Source: an uncultured Eubacterium sp. | Lineage (GTDB): Bacteria; Bacillota; Clostridia; Lachnospirales; Lachnospiraceae | Direction: 5' to 3' | DNA: 64,000 bases | Assembly (NCBI GenBank): GCA_910586225.1 | Contig: CAJUIL010000012.1 | Location: forward strand, 1-64,000 | Shown here: piece by piece, positions 34,911 through 43,609 of the stretch | Numbering within the stretch: position 1 is the stretch's first letter | Layout of the letters: the number at the start of each line of letters is the position of its first letter | Made by a program: the position numbers and the translations under genes | The notes under the pieces: generated by a model | The model's database searches: none | Seen by the model: only the letters and a program-made list of their open reading frames with translations | Told to the model about the DNA's origin: nothing

Positions 34911-35909
34911 TTAACGGACGATGGCATGATGCAGCAGATAATCTACCCAAAGCGGATAATAATCTGACTTTACGTGCAGGCCGTCTGAAGTAAAAGTGGA
35001 TTTCAGATGACCATTTTCGTCTGCGTAAATTTTATCGATATCCAGATAAAAGATGGTTTCTTCGTCTGCCAGTGCGCGTGAGGCTTCATTGCGCTGTGAT
35101 AAGTTCTGATTGTTCAGGGCGCCGTCCAAATCCTGTGTGCCGTAGCTCATGGGGATATTTCCCTGGATATAGATTACCGCGTTTGGCTGTGTTTGACGTA
35201 CGGTATTGAGAATATCCTGATACTGTTCGGTAAACCAGTCAACATCTCCGTTGGAAATATCGTTGATGCCGATCATAATGTACACCTTACCGTAAGAATG
35301 CCTGCTTAAAGCATCCCTTATGGACGTCATCCAGCCGCCTTCGTTCACAATGCGGGCAGATAAAATACTGCCAATCCCAATCCCGGTTTTAGCATAATAG
35401 GACGCCTGCGGAAGTAAATGGCTCTGCAGTATCCCTACGGTTCTGGAATCGCCGATAAACAGTGCGTCAGAAAAATATTCCTCTGAGACGGTCTGGAAGG
35501 TGCTGCGGGATTTGTCGTCAGCTTGTCCGTTTTTTGTATCCTTTTTTTTGCCAGACTTCTTGTCGTCAGCTTCCTTTTGGGAGCTATGTACCTTGTCTGA
35601 TGGAGCGGTGTCCTGTGCCTTATCAGCAGCGGCGTTTTCAGCGGTCTGACTTTGCTGCTGCTCTTGATCGGATTCCTGAGATTGGTAGAGCATATGGCGT
35701 TCGCTTGTACCTATGGAGAGCTGTTCATCTTTCGTGCGGACCGTAGTCTCATCTGTCAGATTGACAGGAACGGCGAGACGAGCGTTTGTCTGCGCGGATG
35801 TGTATGGGGCTGCCTCGTTCATCAGGCAGGCATCCAGGGCAAACAAAATGAATGATGTTAATGCAATCGTTCCGAATAATCCTAACAAAATTCTTTTTGT
35901 GGTTTTCAA
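34911..35909 (-). CDS. membrane-anchored SGNH/GDSL hydrolase
   Basis: About 332 residues from a TTG start at 35909, chosen because GGAG lies 8 nt upstream; longer starts (35969) lack a site. MKTTKRILLGLFGTIALTSF and the next residues form a signal anchor, followed by a low-complexity, lysine/glutamate/serine-rich spacer (~45-130). The hydrolase domain shows block I FIGDSRTVG, block III IMIGINDIS and block V SDGLHVKSDYY with catalytic Asp/His. Extracytoplasmic esterase acting on wall or glycan acetyl groups is the likely role. Confidence 0.82.
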   Translation of the reverse strand: MKTTKRILLGLFGTIALTSFILFALDACLMNEAAPYTSAQTNARLAVPVNLTDETTVRTKDEQLSIGTSERHMLYQSQESDQEQQQSQTAENAAADKAQDTAPSDKVHSSQKEADDKKSGKKKDTKNGQADDKSRSTFQTVSEEYFSDALFIGDSRTVGILQSHLLPQASYYAKTGIGIGSILSARIVNEGGWMTSIRDALSRHSYGKVYIMIGINDISNGDVDWFTEQYQDILNTVRQTQPNAVIYIQGNIPMSYGTQDLDGALNNQNLSQRNEASRALADEETIFYLDIDKIYADENGHLKSTFTSDGLHVKSDYYPLWVDYLLHHAIVR

Positions 35910-36061
35910 CTGCTTCACTCCTTTTTTAACCCATTGGAATTTTACTTGAACGGTATCTGTATGTATCATAACATAAAAGAGCGGATATGGAAAGACCTGT
36001 ACATGATCAGGAGAATTTTCACAGGCTTATTGACAAAATATCTTATGAATATACATACCGT

Positions 36062-36092
36062 TGTAACAGTTCAGACAAGCTGAACTGTTACA
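36062..36092. repeat. 31-bp palindromic dispersed repeat, copy A
   Basis: TGTAACAGTTCAG, loop ACAAG, CTGAACTGTTACA: a perfect 13-bp stem. A second copy in the opposite orientation (loop CTTGT, one mismatch) is at 57258-57288. It lies in the ~400-bp gap (35910-36305) between the SGNH gene promoter side and the chemoreceptor end; apart from a hairpin at 36240-36284 nothing else was seen there. Confidence 0.75.
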
Positions 36093-36239
36093 TATCGTTT
36101 ACTATCTTGAGAGGATTCTAATACGTTCGTATATGAGATATTTTTCGGCATAAATAAAGATATTTTTTAGATTCATTTTCAGAAATTTTGCATTTTTGTG
36201 TAAAATGTTACAAAGTTGTATAATTCTGTTGTTGATTTA

Positions 36240-36284
36240 GTCAGCGTGCACGGTAGGATCAAGGATGGTTACGGGCACGCTGAC
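36240..36284 (-). terminator. hairpin after the chemoreceptor gene
   Basis: GTCAGCGTGC (36240-36249) pairs with GCACGCTGAC (36275-36284) around a 25-nt loop, ~20 nt past the chemoreceptor stop on the minus strand. No T run follows, so termination is plausible but unproven. Confidence 0.45.
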
Positions 36285-36305
36285 CATTAAGGAGGCAAAA
36301 TTTAT

Positions 36306-38012
36306 TTAATCAATTTTAAATAGATTAATGCTTTTTTTTAGTTCTGCGGATAATCCGCCTAATTCCGCGGTTTTTTCTGAGATGCTGCCAAGCTCATCGT
36401 ATACGGTTTCTACTGAAGCCATCATTTCCTCGATACTTGCCGCGTTTTCTTGAGCGGCGGCTGCTGCGTCTTGTACGGCGGCAATCATATCTGTGCGGAT
36501 ATTTTCTACAACATTGGTCTTTTCTATGACCGTATTGATATGATCCTTGGATGTGCGGACGCCGGATTTGACGTTTTCAAATACGAGTCCGGTTTTTTTG
36601 ATATTCTGCTCTTGGCTGACAATGACGGACTGTACTTCAGCCATATGCCGCATAGCCTGACTGGAATTATCGCTCAGGCTTTCTACCATGCCGCGGATAT
36701 CTTCTACTGCGGTATTTGATTGTACAGACAGCTTTTGGATTTCAGCAGCTACGACACCAAAGCCTTTTCCAAGCTCTCCGGCTCTTGCGGATTCGATGGA
36801 AGCGTTTAAGGACAACAGGCGTGTCTGGGAGGCTATAGCGGCGATCAAGTCCGTAGCGCTGGCAATCTTATCAACCGATTCTTTCGTCAGTTTGGTCTGA
36901 TGTTCCAAATAATCGATGGATCTTCGCACGGTTTCCATGTCGCGGGTCAGCTCTGATAGTTCCGCGGCAGTTTGCTCGGATACGTCATGGATCTCATTGG
37001 ATATTTCATGCATCTGACGGATCTGCGTATTGCTGTTGCCGATCATTTCGCCCATGACAGAGACGCCGTTGCTGGCGTTACTGGCATTGTCTGCCTGGCT
37101 GGTACAGCTGCTTGCCATTTCCTGGGCAGCCTGCTCCACGTTACCCATAACCAAAAGGATATTTTCTGTGCGTGTTTTTAAAGCGCAGGATTCATCATCC
37201 AGCTGATGGCTTTTTCTGCGCAGCATAGAAATAATGTCCAGAAGCCGGCTGCGCAGCTCCATAATTTCTTTTCCAAGCATACCGATCTCATCCGAGCGGT
37301 TTAAAATGGAAGTATCCGCTTCGACAGTCAGATCACCGCCAGCGATAGCCCGTAAAAGCCCCATACCAGAGACTAGCGCGTTTACGACATGATTGACCAG
37401 CGTTGTTAATAGGAGGCTGGTTACCAGAAGCACAGCAAGGATTACAATAAACATCTGGAGACGGATCTCGCGGATGATCGCAGATACCTTAGCGTGCGGC
37501 GTGCCGAGAAATACCATGCCGACTGGGTCGGAGGCGCCCTCCTGGTAAAATGGCGCATAGCAGACGATGTATGGTGTTCCTAGTATTTCTATGTTTCGAT
37601 CCTGGTAAAATTCCCCGTTTTTTAATACCCTCTGGATGACGGCATCGGACGCGCGGGATTGTATTTGCCGTTCACCAGCTTCGTTTTTGATGGAAGTCAG
37701 AATCCGTGTATCGCCCCAAAAGATGGTGACGTCCATTCCGGTATTTTCTTTGATATGGTCTACGATTTCTATGGCTTGTGAGATATTTAGGGTACTGCCT
37801 TTCCAAAGCGCACCTTTTTCGTCCAGATGATATTCTCCCTCGTTGCCGATTTCGAAAATATCGCGGACGGCCAGTGCAGTCGCCTGCATACCAACGTATG
37901 CCTGATCATAAATTCCATTGGCTGTGCGGTCTGCTGCGAGAAAGAAAATACCGATCCCAAGAAGAAAAACGGGTAGAAGAGCGATTAGTAGTATCTTTGT
38001 ACGTAGTTTCAT
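36306..38012 (-). CDS. methyl-accepting chemotaxis protein
   Basis: 568 residues from the ATG at 38012 (MKLRTKILLIALLPV). First membrane helix ~5-27, an extracytoplasmic Cache-like sensor (~30-190: VDHIKENTGMDVTIFWG, then GTPYIVCYAPF), second helix MFIVILAVLLVTSLLLTTLV, a HAMP region, and a long signalling coiled coil whose hairpin tip contains IAAIASQTRLLSLNASIESA (20 residues shown) before RAGELGKGFGVVA. Transmits ligand binding to CheA/CheW. Fits a motile cell with the flagellin gene in this window. The sensed ligand is unknown. Confidence 0.95.
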   Translation of the reverse strand: MKLRTKILLIALLPVFLLGIGIFFLAADRTANGIYDQAYVGMQATALAVRDIFEIGNEGEYHLDEKGALWKGSTLNISQAIEIVDHIKENTGMDVTIFWGDTRILTSIKNEAGERQIQSRASDAVIQRVLKNGEFYQDRNIEILGTPYIVCYAPFYQEGASDPVGMVFLGTPHAKVSAIIREIRLQMFIVILAVLLVTSLLLTTLVNHVVNALVSGMGLLRAIAGGDLTVEADTSILNRSDEIGMLGKEIMELRSRLLDIISMLRRKSHQLDDESCALKTRTENILLVMGNVEQAAQEMASSCTSQADNASNASNGVSVMGEMIGNSNTQIRQMHEISNEIHDVSEQTAAELSELTRDMETVRRSIDYLEHQTKLTKESVDKIASATDLIAAIASQTRLLSLNASIESARAGELGKGFGVVAAEIQKLSVQSNTAVEDIRGMVESLSDNSSQAMRHMAEVQSVIVSQEQNIKKTGLVFENVKSGVRTSKDHINTVIEKTNVVENIRTDMIAAVQDAAAAAQENAASIEEMMASVETVYDELGSISEKTAELGGLSAELKKSINLFKID

Positions 38013-38044
38013 GATTTTTCCCCCATCATTATATAGTTTACAAC

Positions 38045-38090
38045 AAAAAATACCGTTATCATTATAACAGATCATGATAACGGTATTTTT
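38045..38090. terminator. bidirectional terminator
   Basis: TACCGTTATCAT (38051-38062) and ATGATAACGGTA (38074-38085) form a 12-bp stem flanked by A6 and T5, so it works on either strand. It ends the DUF2520 gene transcript before the chemoreceptor gene on the same strand. Confidence 0.85.
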
Positions 38091-38099
38091 TCTGGTTTT

Positions 38100-38996
38100 T
38101 CACATAAGCAGCCTGTTTTTGCACAAGGGCTTGCCTGCATTTCGGGATCGGCGATTGTTTGCTAAAAGCTGCGCAAGCTCGGTATAATTCTGGGTCTGGT
38201 TTTTCCTGCCGGCAAGCTCTACCAGCTTTAGTCCAAGAGCCTGATACATATCCTGGTCCTGCTGCGGCAGGCAGTTTAAATGCTTGCGGACGGTCTGGAT
38301 GTCGTTGCGCTCGATTGGCCCAGTCAGTGCAGCAATGCAGTCCTGCTGCAGAATGTTGTCGATATTCTGGCACACGAGTTCCTTGGTAGCGGCTCTGGCA
38401 GTTTCTCTTGAAAAGCCGCATTCCTCCAGCAAGCGGTATCCCGTATCCAAAACAGCGACCACTTGGTTGCTTAAAATACTTGCGGCCGCATGGTATTTTG
38501 GCTTGCAGTCGCCTTCGATGCGGCAGACGGTGTTGCCGAGGCTGGTAAATAGATCAGAGATCGCGCTGACAGCTGCGTCATGGCCCTCTATTGTGAAAAA
38601 GGCGTTTTTTAGCTGCTCATAGGAAGCGAAACGGTCGCAAAACGGCAGCATAGGATGAAGCGAGCAGCCGAGAGCGCCTGTTTTGCCGATGTCAGTAAAT
38701 ACGCCAGAGGACATAGCGCCGCTGCAATGGCAGATGATCTTTCCGTCGAGCTGGAATGCGCGGAGTTCTTCCCATGCCTGAGAGATATAGCTGTCAGGAG
38801 TGGTGATGAAAATGATGCTGCTGCGTTCCATAAGGTCTGGCAGGGCTGGAAAGCTTTGAGAATTGGTAAAGGCAGCGGCGCTGTCAGCGGCTTCTTTTTG
38901 GGTGTCGTAGTATCCGGCGATGCGGATGCCGGATTGGGTCAGGTATTTTCCGATGGAGCAGGCGACGCGGCCGGCTCCGATAAATGAAATGGTCAT
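38100..38996 (-). CDS. Rossmann-like and DUF2520 domain protein
   Basis: 298 residues. The N-terminal NAD(P)-binding Rossmann fold has ISFIGAGRVACSIGKYL, and the middle has FITTPDSYI and HCSGAMSSGVF; the C-terminal helical DUF2520 domain carries LHPMLPFCD and KYHAAASILSNQVVAVL. The family resembles 6-phosphogluconate/ketopantoate reductases in fold, but no reaction is established. ATG at 38996 is preceded by GTGAGG. Bidirectional terminator downstream. Confidence 0.85.
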   Translation of the reverse strand: MTISFIGAGRVACSIGKYLTQSGIRIAGYYDTQKEAADSAAAFTNSQSFPALPDLMERSSIIFITTPDSYISQAWEELRAFQLDGKIICHCSGAMSSGVFTDIGKTGALGCSLHPMLPFCDRFASYEQLKNAFFTIEGHDAAVSAISDLFTSLGNTVCRIEGDCKPKYHAAASILSNQVVAVLDTGYRLLEECGFSRETARAATKELVCQNIDNILQQDCIAALTGPIERNDIQTVRKHLNCLPQQDQDMYQALGLKLVELAGRKNQTQNYTELAQLLANNRRSRNAGKPLCKNRLLM

Positions 38997-39253
38997 TTTG
39001 GGCCTCACTTTCTAGAGGGATACGATGGTGAGTATCCGTTTCTTTTTTAGTTAGAAGCTTCTTGTGTAACTGTATAAAGGCTTCAGGGAGTATAGAACAT
39101 GAGTACCCACTAAAAAATGTAAGCTTGTAATAACATGGTCACAATCCCATTAACCTCAAACAATAGATAATTCAAAATCGAATGATGCACACAAGTACAC
39201 TCGCCCATTCAGAAACAGCGCAGACTTCTATAATGTAACGCAAATGAAAACCA

Positions 39254-39489
39254 GCTGGCTGAGGGGTGCGGGCCTGTCTCAGTGTGACTTGTGGAAGAAT
39301 ATTAGAATCACTTAGCATTCTGCCCAAAAACCAGGGGCGAAGCCAAGCGGCACCCTTTAGCTTCTGGCGTAAGCCAGGGCGAATTAGGTGCCGCGACCGT
39401 CCGGTACCATAGCATAACCGCAGAATGCTTAGTGATTCTTATATTCTGCAACCCGGAATACTGAGACAGGCCCGTACCCCTCAGCCAGC
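39254..39489. repeat. 236-bp imperfect palindromic element
   Basis: Outer arms 39254-39283 and 39460-39489 are complementary at 29 of 30 positions (GCTGGCTGAGGGGT... inward). A second pair, 39299-39322 and 39421-39444, matches at 22 of 24, and inner pairs are GCGGCACC/GGTGCCGC (39347-39394) and CTGGC-GTAA-GCCAG (39364-39377). A 15/15-nt internal loop separates the first two pairs. It looks like a MITE-type non-autonomous element or a large structured RNA. It fills most of the 534-bp gap 38997-39530; no transposase, reverse transcriptase or clear target duplication is adjacent. Confidence 0.75.
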
Positions 39490-39530
39490 GTCCGCTTAGC
39501 CACAATCAAACATTCAATCCCCCATATCAA

Positions 39531-40448
39531 TTACCCATTCCCCAACATCACCTCAATAGACCTCCGCGCCCCTAACATCACATCTTCTGGAACAACAATC
39601 TCTTCCCCGCCAGTCCCCCGCACGCAATGATAAACATCCATCAACGTCGTCAGCTTCATATCCGTACAAATACATTCATTAGACAACGCATAAAACCGCT
39701 TATCCGGGCAAGCAAACTGCAAATGCTGGACGATGCTGTTTTCAGTTCCGATGAGAAAAGCTTTATCAGCGCTCTTTTTCGCATAGTCCATAATCCCGGT
39801 TGTACTGCCGACATAATCGGCTTGTTTTGTAACCTCTGGCAGACATTCTGGATGCACGAGCAGCTTGGCGTCAGGATGGAGCTTACGCTGCTGTTTAACT
39901 TGTGCGCCCAAGATAGCGGCATGGGCAGGGCAGCCGCCGTTTACAAGGCGGATATTTTTTTCTGGGACCTGTTGTGCGACCCATGCGCCTAGGTTGCAGT
40001 CTGGAATAAACAGGATGTTTGGATTGTCCAGACCGCGGATAAGCTTTACGGCGGAAGCGGAAGTAACGCATACGTCGCTCAGCGCTTTTAATTCTGAGGT
40101 AGAATTGATGTAGACAGCAACCGCGTAGTCGGGATAGCTTTTTTTCAGCTCTGTAAGCTGGCTGACGCTTATTTGCTGCGCCATAGGGCATCCGGCCTGC
40201 GGGTGGGACAGTAATACTTTTTTCTGAGGAGAAAGGATTTTTACCGTTTCCGCCATAAAGCGGACACCGCACAGCAGCACGGTTTTTTGGCTGGCAGCCG
40301 CGGCCTTTTGGCTGAGTCCGAAAGAATCGCCTACGTAGTCGGCGACCTCCCAGATGTCTTGGCTTTGGTATGCGTGGGCTAGAATGCAGATATCGTTTTC
40401 TTTTTTCAGTCGCAGGATTTCGTCCTGGAGCGCTCTTGTTGTATACAT
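39531..40448 (-). CDS. nadA: quinolinate synthase NadA
   Basis: 305 residues from the ATG at 40448 (MYTTRALQDEILRLKKEND). Condenses iminoaspartate and dihydroxyacetone phosphate to quinolinate using a [4Fe-4S] cluster. Three cluster cysteines are recognisable: in LLCGVRFMAE, in VHPECLPEV and in the C-terminal NECICTDMK. GSTTGIMDYA and LIGTENSIVQHL are family motifs. Longer in-frame starts reach into the promoter and are rejected. Divergent from nadB, sharing a control region. Confidence 0.95.
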   Translation of the reverse strand: MYTTRALQDEILRLKKENDICILAHAYQSQDIWEVADYVGDSFGLSQKAAAASQKTVLLCGVRFMAETVKILSPQKKVLLSHPQAGCPMAQQISVSQLTELKKSYPDYAVAVYINSTSELKALSDVCVTSASAVKLIRGLDNPNILFIPDCNLGAWVAQQVPEKNIRLVNGGCPAHAAILGAQVKQQRKLHPDAKLLVHPECLPEVTKQADYVGSTTGIMDYAKKSADKAFLIGTENSIVQHLQFACPDKRFYALSNECICTDMKLTTLMDVYHCVRGTGGEEIVVPEDVMLGARRSIEVMLGNG

Positions 40449-40508
40449 ATTAATGCCTTTCGTGTCGGAGGAACTGAAGTTCCTAAGGTAGTTTTTCAGG
40501 TTGCATTG

Positions 40509-40537
40509 ATTATATATAACGAAGCGGATTCTGTCAA
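40509..40537 (-). promoter_or_regulatory. nadA promoter
   Basis: On the minus strand TTGACA (40532-40537), 17 bp, TATAAT (40509-40514): both hexamers perfect. The -35 hexamer lies inside the left arm of the NiaR-type inverted repeat. Confidence 0.85.
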
Positions 40538-40575
40538 TATATGCGTTTGTTTTTATATTGACAGGTGTCTTGTCA
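40531..40575. promoter_or_regulatory. NiaR-type operator region for nadA and nadB
   Basis: CTGTCAATATA (40531-40541) and TATATTGACAG (40554-40564) are perfect 11-bp inverted arms, 12 bp apart. A second inverted pair TGACA...TGTCA occupies 40559-40575. NiaR (YrxA) boxes contain TGTC/GACA half-sites, and a niaR gene lies in the same cluster. The arms cover the -35 boxes of both divergent promoters, so binding would repress both. Confidence 0.7.
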
Positions 40576-40598
40576 GATATATGGCACTGTGATATAAT
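40570..40598 (+). promoter_or_regulatory. nadB-nadC-niaR promoter
   Basis: TTGTCA (40570-40575), 17 bp, TATAAT (40593-40598), ~35 bp before the nadB ATG. The -35 overlaps the rightmost TGTCA half-site. Confidence 0.8.
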
Positions 40599-40630
40599 CG
40601 GATGCATATTTGAGAAAGAGAAGGCTGTTT

Positions 40631-41926
40631 ATGAAAACGGATATTTTAATTGCAGGGAGCGGCTGCAGCGGCTTATTTTGCGCGCTGCAGCTGCCGGAGG
40701 ATATGCAGGTTACGGTAATTACAAAATCAGATCTGGAAAGCAGCGATTCGTTTCTGGCGCAGGGCGGCATCTGTATGCTCAGGGATGAGGCTGATTATGC
40801 CGATTACTTGGAAGATACGATGAGGGCCGGACATTATGAAAATGATAAGGTTTCGGTAGAGCTTATGATCCGCTCTTCAAGGCAGATCATTCAGGAATTG
40901 CTTGCGATGGGCGTGGATTTCCAGCGGGATGAGAAAGGGGAGCTTGCTTTTACAAGGGAAGGTGCGCATTCGAATCACAGGATTTTGTTTCATAAGGATA
41001 TTACTGGCAGGGAGATTACGGGGAAGCTGCTGGAGCAGGCGAAGCGGCGGCCGAATATACAACTGCTGGAGTATACGACGCTGTTGGATCTTATATGCAA
41101 AGACGGTGGGTGCTGCGGAGCGGTAGTGAAAAAAGCGAATGGTACGTTGGAGCAGATAGATGCGCTGTTTACCGTACTGGCGACCGGAGGTATCGGCGGG
41201 CTGTATAAGCATTCTACCAACTTTCGGCATTTGACGGGCGATGCGGTTGGGATCGCGCTGCGGCATGGGATTGCGCTGCGGGATATTCGTTACATTCAGA
41301 TTCATCCGACGACGCTTCATACACAAGATGAGCAGGAACGCAGCTTTTTGATCTCAGAATCGGTGCGTGGAGAAGGTGCAAGACTGTATGATAAGCATAT
41401 GCAGCGTTTTGTAAATGAGCTGCTGCCGCGCGATGAGCTGACGGCTGCGATATTGGCGCAGATGGAAAAAGACCGGACGCAGTTTGTATGGGAGGATTTG
41501 CGGACGATTCCGGAAACAGAGTTAAACATTCATTTTCCGAATATAGTTGCGCACTGTGCGGCTATGGGGTATGATGTTACAAAAGAATGCATTCCGGTTG
41601 TACCAGCCCAGCATTATTTTATGGGCGGGATCCGGATCGATCATGACGGCCGCACTTCAATGAAACAACTGTATGCGGTTGGGGAAACTGCCTGCAATGG
41701 CGTGCATGGGAAAAATCGCTTGGCAAGCAATTCGCTGCTGGAAAGCCTTGTATTTGCAAAGCGGGCAGCGCAGGACATGACGGCTTGCGCAAAGAAAGCG
41801 GGAAGTAAAGATATCCTGCCTGCCAGAGTGGATCTGGAGGCATATCGGGACAGCGACGGACTGCAGGAAGCATACCGGAACGCGGTCCTGCGGGAGATAG
41901 GAAAAGACTACGGCTGCAATACATAA
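40631..41926 (+). CDS. nadB: L-aspartate oxidase NadB
   Basis: 431 residues from the ATG at 40631. Oxidises L-aspartate to iminoaspartate with FAD, first step of de novo NAD synthesis. FAD motif GSGCSGL is at ~9-15; SDSFLAQGGI, REGAHSNHRI, the HKDITGREI segment, IQIHPTTLH and RGEGARLYD are conserved; AQHYFMGGIRID ends the core. It lacks most of the ~100-residue C-terminal helical domain of longer NadB proteins, a short form common in Clostridia. nadC follows. Confidence 0.95.
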   Translation: MKTDILIAGSGCSGLFCALQLPEDMQVTVITKSDLESSDSFLAQGGICMLRDEADYADYLEDTMRAGHYENDKVSVELMIRSSRQIIQELLAMGVDFQRDEKGELAFTREGAHSNHRILFHKDITGREITGKLLEQAKRRPNIQLLEYTTLLDLICKDGGCCGAVVKKANGTLEQIDALFTVLATGGIGGLYKHSTNFRHLTGDAVGIALRHGIALRDIRYIQIHPTTLHTQDEQERSFLISESVRGEGARLYDKHMQRFVNELLPRDELTAAILAQMEKDRTQFVWEDLRTIPETELNIHFPNIVAHCAAMGYDVTKECIPVVPAQHYFMGGIRIDHDGRTSMKQLYAVGETACNGVHGKNRLASNSLLESLVFAKRAAQDMTACAKKAGSKDILPARVDLEAYRDSDGLQEAYRNAVLREIGKDYGCNT

Positions 41927-42000
41927 GAAGCATCTTGATAAAGATGCAGCTGTAACTGGGAAGGTTGATAAAAACAGGTGATCAAGAAAGGAAAAAAGCG

Positions 42001-42867
42001 ATGTTTGATATGGCAACAATGAAGCTGGATGTAGACCCATTAATCTTAAGCGCGTTAAAGGAGGATATTACAAGCGGTGATGTATCGACCAATAGTGTAA
42101 TGCCGGATGCGCAGGAAGGCGAAGCGGATCTGATCTGTAAGCAGGATGGGACAATCTGTGGGCTGCAGGTTTTTGAGCGGGTATTTACGCTATTGGATGA
42201 AAATGTCAAGGCGGAATTTTTTGTAAAAGATGGCGACGCGGTCAGCAGCGGTCAGCTGATAGGCAAAATCCGCGGCGATATCCGAACGCTGCTTTGCGGT
42301 GAGCGGACGGCGTTAAATTATCTGCAGCGGATGAGCGGGATCGCGACTTATACGCATTCTGTTGCCAGCCTGCTGACAGGGACGGGGATCCAACTGCTGG
42401 ATACCAGAAAAACCTCGCCAAATAACCGTATTTTTGAAAAATATGCAGTACGTACAGGCGGCGGACATAATCACAGATATAATCTGTCGGACGGCGTATT
42501 ATTGAAGGACAACCATATCGGCGCTGCAGGAAGCGTGCAGAAGGCTGTGCGTATGGCGAGAGCGTATGCCCCGTTCGTGCGCAAGATCGAGGTAGAGGTG
42601 GAAAACTTGGATATGGTAAAGGAGGCGGTACAGGCAGGAGCAGATATTATTATGCTGGATAATATGACACATGAGCAGATGAAGGAAGCGGTTGATTTTA
42701 TTGCGGGAAGGGCACAGGTCGAGGTATCCGGAAATGTGACAAAAGAAAATATTGCAGCGCTGGCGGATCTGGGGGCCGATTATATTTCCAGCGGCGCTCT
42801 GACGCATTCCGCTCCGATCTTGGATCTTTCGCTAAAAAATCTGCACACTGTCAGCGGGAGTTGCTGA
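42001..42867 (+). CDS. nadC: nicotinate-nucleotide pyrophosphorylase (carboxylating) NadC
   Basis: 288 residues from the ATG at 42001, with AGAAAGGA upstream. Converts quinolinate and PRPP to nicotinate mononucleotide. ALKEDITSGDVSTNS at the N-terminus, LNYLQRMSGIATYT, LDTRKTSPNNR, the RTGGGHNHRYNLSDG loop and EVENLDMVKEA plus IMLDNMTHEQM identify it. Co-transcribed with nadB and niaR. Confidence 0.96.
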   Translation: MFDMATMKLDVDPLILSALKEDITSGDVSTNSVMPDAQEGEADLICKQDGTICGLQVFERVFTLLDENVKAEFFVKDGDAVSSGQLIGKIRGDIRTLLCGERTALNYLQRMSGIATYTHSVASLLTGTGIQLLDTRKTSPNNRIFEKYAVRTGGGHNHRYNLSDGVLLKDNHIGAAGSVQKAVRMARAYAPFVRKIEVEVENLDMVKEAVQAGADIIMLDNMTHEQMKEAVDFIAGRAQVEVSGNVTKENIAALADLGADYISSGALTHSAPILDLSLKNLHTVSGSC

Positions 42868-42958
42868 GCTGCTGCGGATGTAAGGGATCTGCAGCACTAA
42901 CAAATATAGGGAAGCAACGAAAAAAGGGCGGTTCTCAGGCAGAAAGGAGAGACAGCAG

Positions 42959-43522
42959 ATGAATGGAGAACAGCGCAGAAAACAGCTGCTTTCGCTGCTG
43001 GAAAGCAGTAAAACGCCGATTGCAGGATCCGTACTGGCGCAGCAGCTTCGGGTCAGCAGGCAGGTGATCGTACAAGATATCGCGCTGCTGCGGGCGAATG
43101 GGGCGGATATCTTATCTGCCAGCCGGGGGTATCTGATGCTGGAGACAACGCAGGAGGCCAGCCGGGTATTCAAGGTGCTGCATTCAGATGCACAGACGGA
43201 GGAGGAGCTGACGCTTATTGTGGATATGGGCGGAAAAGTACGGGATGTGTTTATTTACCATAAGGCATATGGGGTAGTGCGTGCGGATATGAAAATACGC
43301 TCGCGCAAGGATGTACGGGATTTTATGGAAACAATACGGTCTGGAAAATCCAGCCTCTTGAAAAACACAACCTCTGGTTATCATTATCATACGGTATGCG
43401 CAGAGGATGAGCAGACGCTGGACGCAATCCAAGATGAGCTTTTGCGTCAGGGGCTTCTGGCACCGCTGCAGGAGGATGAACCAGTAGATTTCCGGCACAG
43501 CTGCGGGAGGGTAAGCCGGTAG
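42959..43522 (+). CDS. niaR: NAD biosynthesis transcriptional repressor NiaR (HTH + 3H domain)
   Basis: 187 residues. An N-terminal HTH_11 winged helix (RRKQLLSLLESSKTPIAGSV, then QQLRVSRQVIVQDIALLR) is followed by a 3H domain whose conserved histidines lie in VFIYHKAYG and SGYHYHTV and bind a metal. NiaR represses NAD genes when nicotinic acid is available. It sits at the end of the operon it should control, with matching operator half-sites upstream of nadB. GAAAGGAG precedes the ATG. Confidence 0.9.
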   Translation: MNGEQRRKQLLSLLESSKTPIAGSVLAQQLRVSRQVIVQDIALLRANGADILSASRGYLMLETTQEASRVFKVLHSDAQTEEELTLIVDMGGKVRDVFIYHKAYGVVRADMKIRSRKDVRDFMETIRSGKSSLLKNTTSGYHYHTVCAEDEQTLDAIQDELLRQGLLAPLQEDEPVDFRHSCGRVSR

Positions 43523-43609
43523 ATTTCTGGTGCCGGACGGGCTGTCAGCACGCTTGGCATGGCAGCGTCATATAATAGCGAAAAGGCAGACGGGAATGGA
43601 AGTAACGGA

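Noticed and set aside
36240..36284. Cyclic di-GMP or other riboswitch near the chemoreceptor
   Set aside because: It lies at the 3' side of that gene and shows only a simple stem with no known riboswitch core.
39254..39489. Retron or group II intron RNA
   Set aside because: No reverse transcriptase is nearby and no domain V or branch-point structure was recognised.
39308..39505. 65-codon open frame inside the 236-bp palindrome
   Set aside because: It runs through both arms of the inverted element, has no ribosome binding site and no protein-like pattern; it is a by-product of the repeat.
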